DNA of 64,000 bases. Origin: Saliniramus fredricksonii (GTDB lineage: Bacteria > Pseudomonadota > Alphaproteobacteria > Rhizobiales > Beijerinckiaceae). The position numbers and the translations under genes are program-made. Shown in pieces: positions 62,247 through 64,000 of the stretch (the stretch's first letter is position 1; every line of letters begins with the position of its first letter). Where the stretch lies: positions 2,222,501 through 2,286,500 of the forward strand of contig NZ_FMBM01000002.1 of the NCBI RefSeq assembly GCF_900094735.1. The letters run 5' to 3'. Below the pieces are notes generated by a model, which was not told the origin of the DNA, ran no database searches, and saw nothing but the letters and a program-made list of their open reading frames with translations.

Positions 62247-63935
62247 ATGTCCGTCGCAAATGCCGCCGCACCCGCGCAACCGCAATCGCTGCCCGCCCTG
62301 CTTGATGAAGCCGTTACCAGTCTCGAGGCCCTGCTCGATGCCGCGCGCGACAAGCTGCGCCCGCGCATCGTGATCGATGGCCGCGTCGATGCAGCCCGGC
62401 TCGATGCCGAACAGCATGCCGCCCATGGTCTGGCCTGGCTCGCCACCTATGTGCGCGCCTTGCGCGAACTTGCCGCCTGTAGCGAACGCCTGAGCGCGGA
62501 AGGGCGCTTCGGGGCGATGGAGGAAATGCTGGTGCGCATCGGCGCCGGCGAGTATTGCGCCCAGGCGCTCAACGGCATCCCGATGAGCCAGGGCGAGATC
62601 GTGCGGCTCTCGGCCTTCGGCTTCGACCATGGCGAGATCGCACAATTCTACACCCCCGCCATTGCTGCGCTGATTGATGACGGTAATACGGCGCGAAACC
62701 GCGCCCGGCTGATCGATCTGATGCGTCAATCCTCCGGCATGCTGGTCCAGGGCGATGCCGGGCTCGACGAGACGCTGGAGGCGATCCGCAGCGAGATGCA
62801 TCGTTTCTCGCAGGCCGAGATCGTGCCCCATGCGCATCACTGGCACGAACAGAACGCCTATATCCCGATGGAGGTCATCAACCAGATGGCCGAACTCGGT
62901 GTCTTCGGTCTCACCATCCCCGAGGAATTCGGCGGGATGGGGCTGTCCAAGGTGTCGATGTGCGTCGTCTCCGAGGAATTGTCGCGCGGCTATATCGGCG
63001 TCGGCTCTCTCGGCACGCGCTCGGAGATCGCGGCGGAGTTGATCCAGGGCGGCGGCACGCCCGAGCAGAAGGCGCGCTTCCTGCCGGCCATCGCGGCGGG
63101 CGAGATCATCCCCACCGCCGTCTTCACCGAGCCCGATACCGGCTCGGATCTCGCGTCGCTCAAGACCCGCGCCGTGCGCGAGGGGGATGTCTGGAAGGTC
63201 TACGGCAACAAAACCTGGATCACCCATCCGGTGCGCGCCGATCTGATGACGATGCTGGTGCGCACGCGCCCCGAGGAGCCCGGCCATCGCGGACTCTCGA
63301 TCCTGCTCGCGGAGAAGCCGCGCGGCACGGATGATGCACCCTTCCCGGTCGATGGCCTGTCAGGCGGCGAGATCGAGGTGCTCGGCTATCGCGGCATGAA
63401 GGAATACGAATTGTCGTTCGACGGTTTCGAGGTCGCCGGCGAAAACCTGCTCGGCAATGTCGAGGGCGAGGGATTCAGGCAACTGATGCAGACCTTCGAA
63501 TCGGCGCGCATCCAGACGGCCGCGCGGGCCGTGGGCGTGGCGCAATCGGCGCTCGATCTCGGCCTGCAATACGCGCAGGAGCGCATCCAGTTCGGCAAAC
63601 CGCTGATCGCCTTCCCGCGCGTGGCCGACAAGCTCGCCATGATGGCCGCCGAAATCCATATCGCGCGCCAGATCACCTATTATTCGGCCCGCGAGAAGGA
63701 TGCCGGCAAGCGTTGCGATCTCGAGGCCGGCATGGCCAAGCTGCTTGCCGCGCGCGTCGCCTGGACCGCTGCCGACAACGCGCTCCAGATTCACGGCGGT
63801 AACGGCTTCGCGCTGGAATATCCGATCAGCCGGGTTCTGTGCGATGCGCGTATTCTCTCGATCTTCGAAGGCGCCGCCGAGATCCAGGCGCAGGTGATTG
63901 CCCGTCGGCTGATCGCGGCGGATCGGGAAGGGTAA
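62247..63935 (+). CDS. mcd: (2S)-methylsuccinyl-CoA dehydrogenase-like acyl-CoA dehydrogenase
   Basis: A 562-residue flavoenzyme. The C-terminal 400 residues are a full acyl-CoA dehydrogenase (FGLTIPEEFGGMGLS, TAVFTEPDTGSDLASLKTRA, the C-terminal QIHGGNGFALEYPISRVLCDARILSIFEGAAEIQ). The extra N-terminal 150 residues (AARDKLRPRIVIDGRVDAARLDAEQHAAHGLAWLATYVRAL) are the mark of methylsuccinyl-CoA dehydrogenase of the ethylmalonyl-CoA pathway. That pathway lets cells lacking isocitrate lyase grow on acetate-type substrates. AAGGAGA precedes the ATG. The other pathway genes are not in the window. Confidence 0.85.
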   Translation: MSVANAAAPAQPQSLPALLDEAVTSLEALLDAARDKLRPRIVIDGRVDAARLDAEQHAAHGLAWLATYVRALRELAACSERLSAEGRFGAMEEMLVRIGAGEYCAQALNGIPMSQGEIVRLSAFGFDHGEIAQFYTPAIAALIDDGNTARNRARLIDLMRQSSGMLVQGDAGLDETLEAIRSEMHRFSQAEIVPHAHHWHEQNAYIPMEVINQMAELGVFGLTIPEEFGGMGLSKVSMCVVSEELSRGYIGVGSLGTRSEIAAELIQGGGTPEQKARFLPAIAAGEIIPTAVFTEPDTGSDLASLKTRAVREGDVWKVYGNKTWITHPVRADLMTMLVRTRPEEPGHRGLSILLAEKPRGTDDAPFPVDGLSGGEIEVLGYRGMKEYELSFDGFEVAGENLLGNVEGEGFRQLMQTFESARIQTAARAVGVAQSALDLGLQYAQERIQFGKPLIAFPRVADKLAMMAAEIHIARQITYYSAREKDAGKRCDLEAGMAKLLAARVAWTAADNALQIHGGNGFALEYPISRVLCDARILSIFEGAAEIQAQVIARRLIAADREG

Positions 63936-63944
63936 GGGGGCCTC

Positions 63945-64000
63945 GTGCAAACGGCATCCCCCGCAGCGCCCGCGAGCCATCAGACGGGCATCGCGCTGAT
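63945..64000 (+). CDS. Possible start of the next gene (truncated by window end)
   Basis: A GTG at 63945 lies 5 bases after AAGGGGG and opens a frame that stays open for the last 18 codons of the window. That is too short to identify a product. It would be the next gene downstream of the acyl-CoA dehydrogenase with a 9-base gap. Confidence 0.3.
   Translation, partial: MQTASPAAPASHQTGIAL

Overview
The window is a high-GC stretch of an alphaproteobacterial chromosome. The gene content points to Hyphomicrobiales (Rhizobiales): cobS/cobT with a neighbouring DnaJ-domain gene and bolA, DUF3108, DUF1150 beside a small heat-shock protein, thyA-GNAT-folA-hflK-hflC-DUF2065, a phasin gene, MerR and ihfA, and a methylsuccinyl-CoA dehydrogenase-like gene of the ethylmalonyl-CoA pathway. 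A halophilic or marine member (for example Salinarimonas-like) is possible but is only a guess. I saw no rRNA, tRNA, insertion sequence, prophage or CRISPR array.

Layout. 0.2-2.1 kb: a DUF3108 exported protein and a DUF900-type hydrolase. 2.4-12.9 kb: a compact non-flagellar type III secretion (injectisome) locus. Two small genes point left; ten to eleven genes point right in the order sctI(candidate)-J-K(candidate)-L-N-O-Q-R-S-T-U. Most junctions overlap or nearly so. sctV, sctC, sctD, sctF, sctP, a gatekeeper and translocators are not in the window. The SctU protein lacks the NPTH autocleavage motif and has GPNG in its place. 13.0-19.2 kb: a universal stress protein, a MATE exporter, a DUF6460 protein, a PcaF-like thiolase, an amidase and a membrane protein. 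19.3-27.3 kb: a GntR regulator, a SsuA/NMT1-type ABC importer and hydantoinase/oxoprolinase subunits A and B, probably one catabolic unit.

27.2-38.6 kb: a phytase-like esterase, cobT, cobS, a DnaJ-domain gene and bolA; small exported proteins; a CDP-alcohol phosphatidyltransferase; an RpoH-type sigma factor preceded by a 14-bp tandem repeat; DUF1150 and Hsp20 genes with a possible heat-shock promoter; and a YhhQ-type queuosine precursor transporter. 38.8-46.4 kb: a three-subunit molybdenum hydroxylase, a GDPD, a DMSP-lyase-like cupin, ZapE and an acyltransferase. 46.7-54.3 kb: infC (apparently starting at AUU), DUF2065, hflC, hflK, folA, GNAT and thyA on the minus strand, then a methyltransferase, a VWA protein and a DnaJ-domain protein in a translationally coupled trio. 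54.4-64.0 kb: a D,D-carboxypeptidase with a SPOR domain, a phasin with a clear promoter and terminator, a cupin, MerR, ihfA, a divergent uracil-DNA glycosylase, a class III CoA-transferase, an MFS transporter and the methylsuccinyl-CoA dehydrogenase.

The most unusual part is the type III secretion locus, because of its partial gene set, the altered SctU motif, and the extended SctL and SctN N-termini. The locus and the catabolic block to its right lie between housekeeping genes, which suggests an acquired accessory block.
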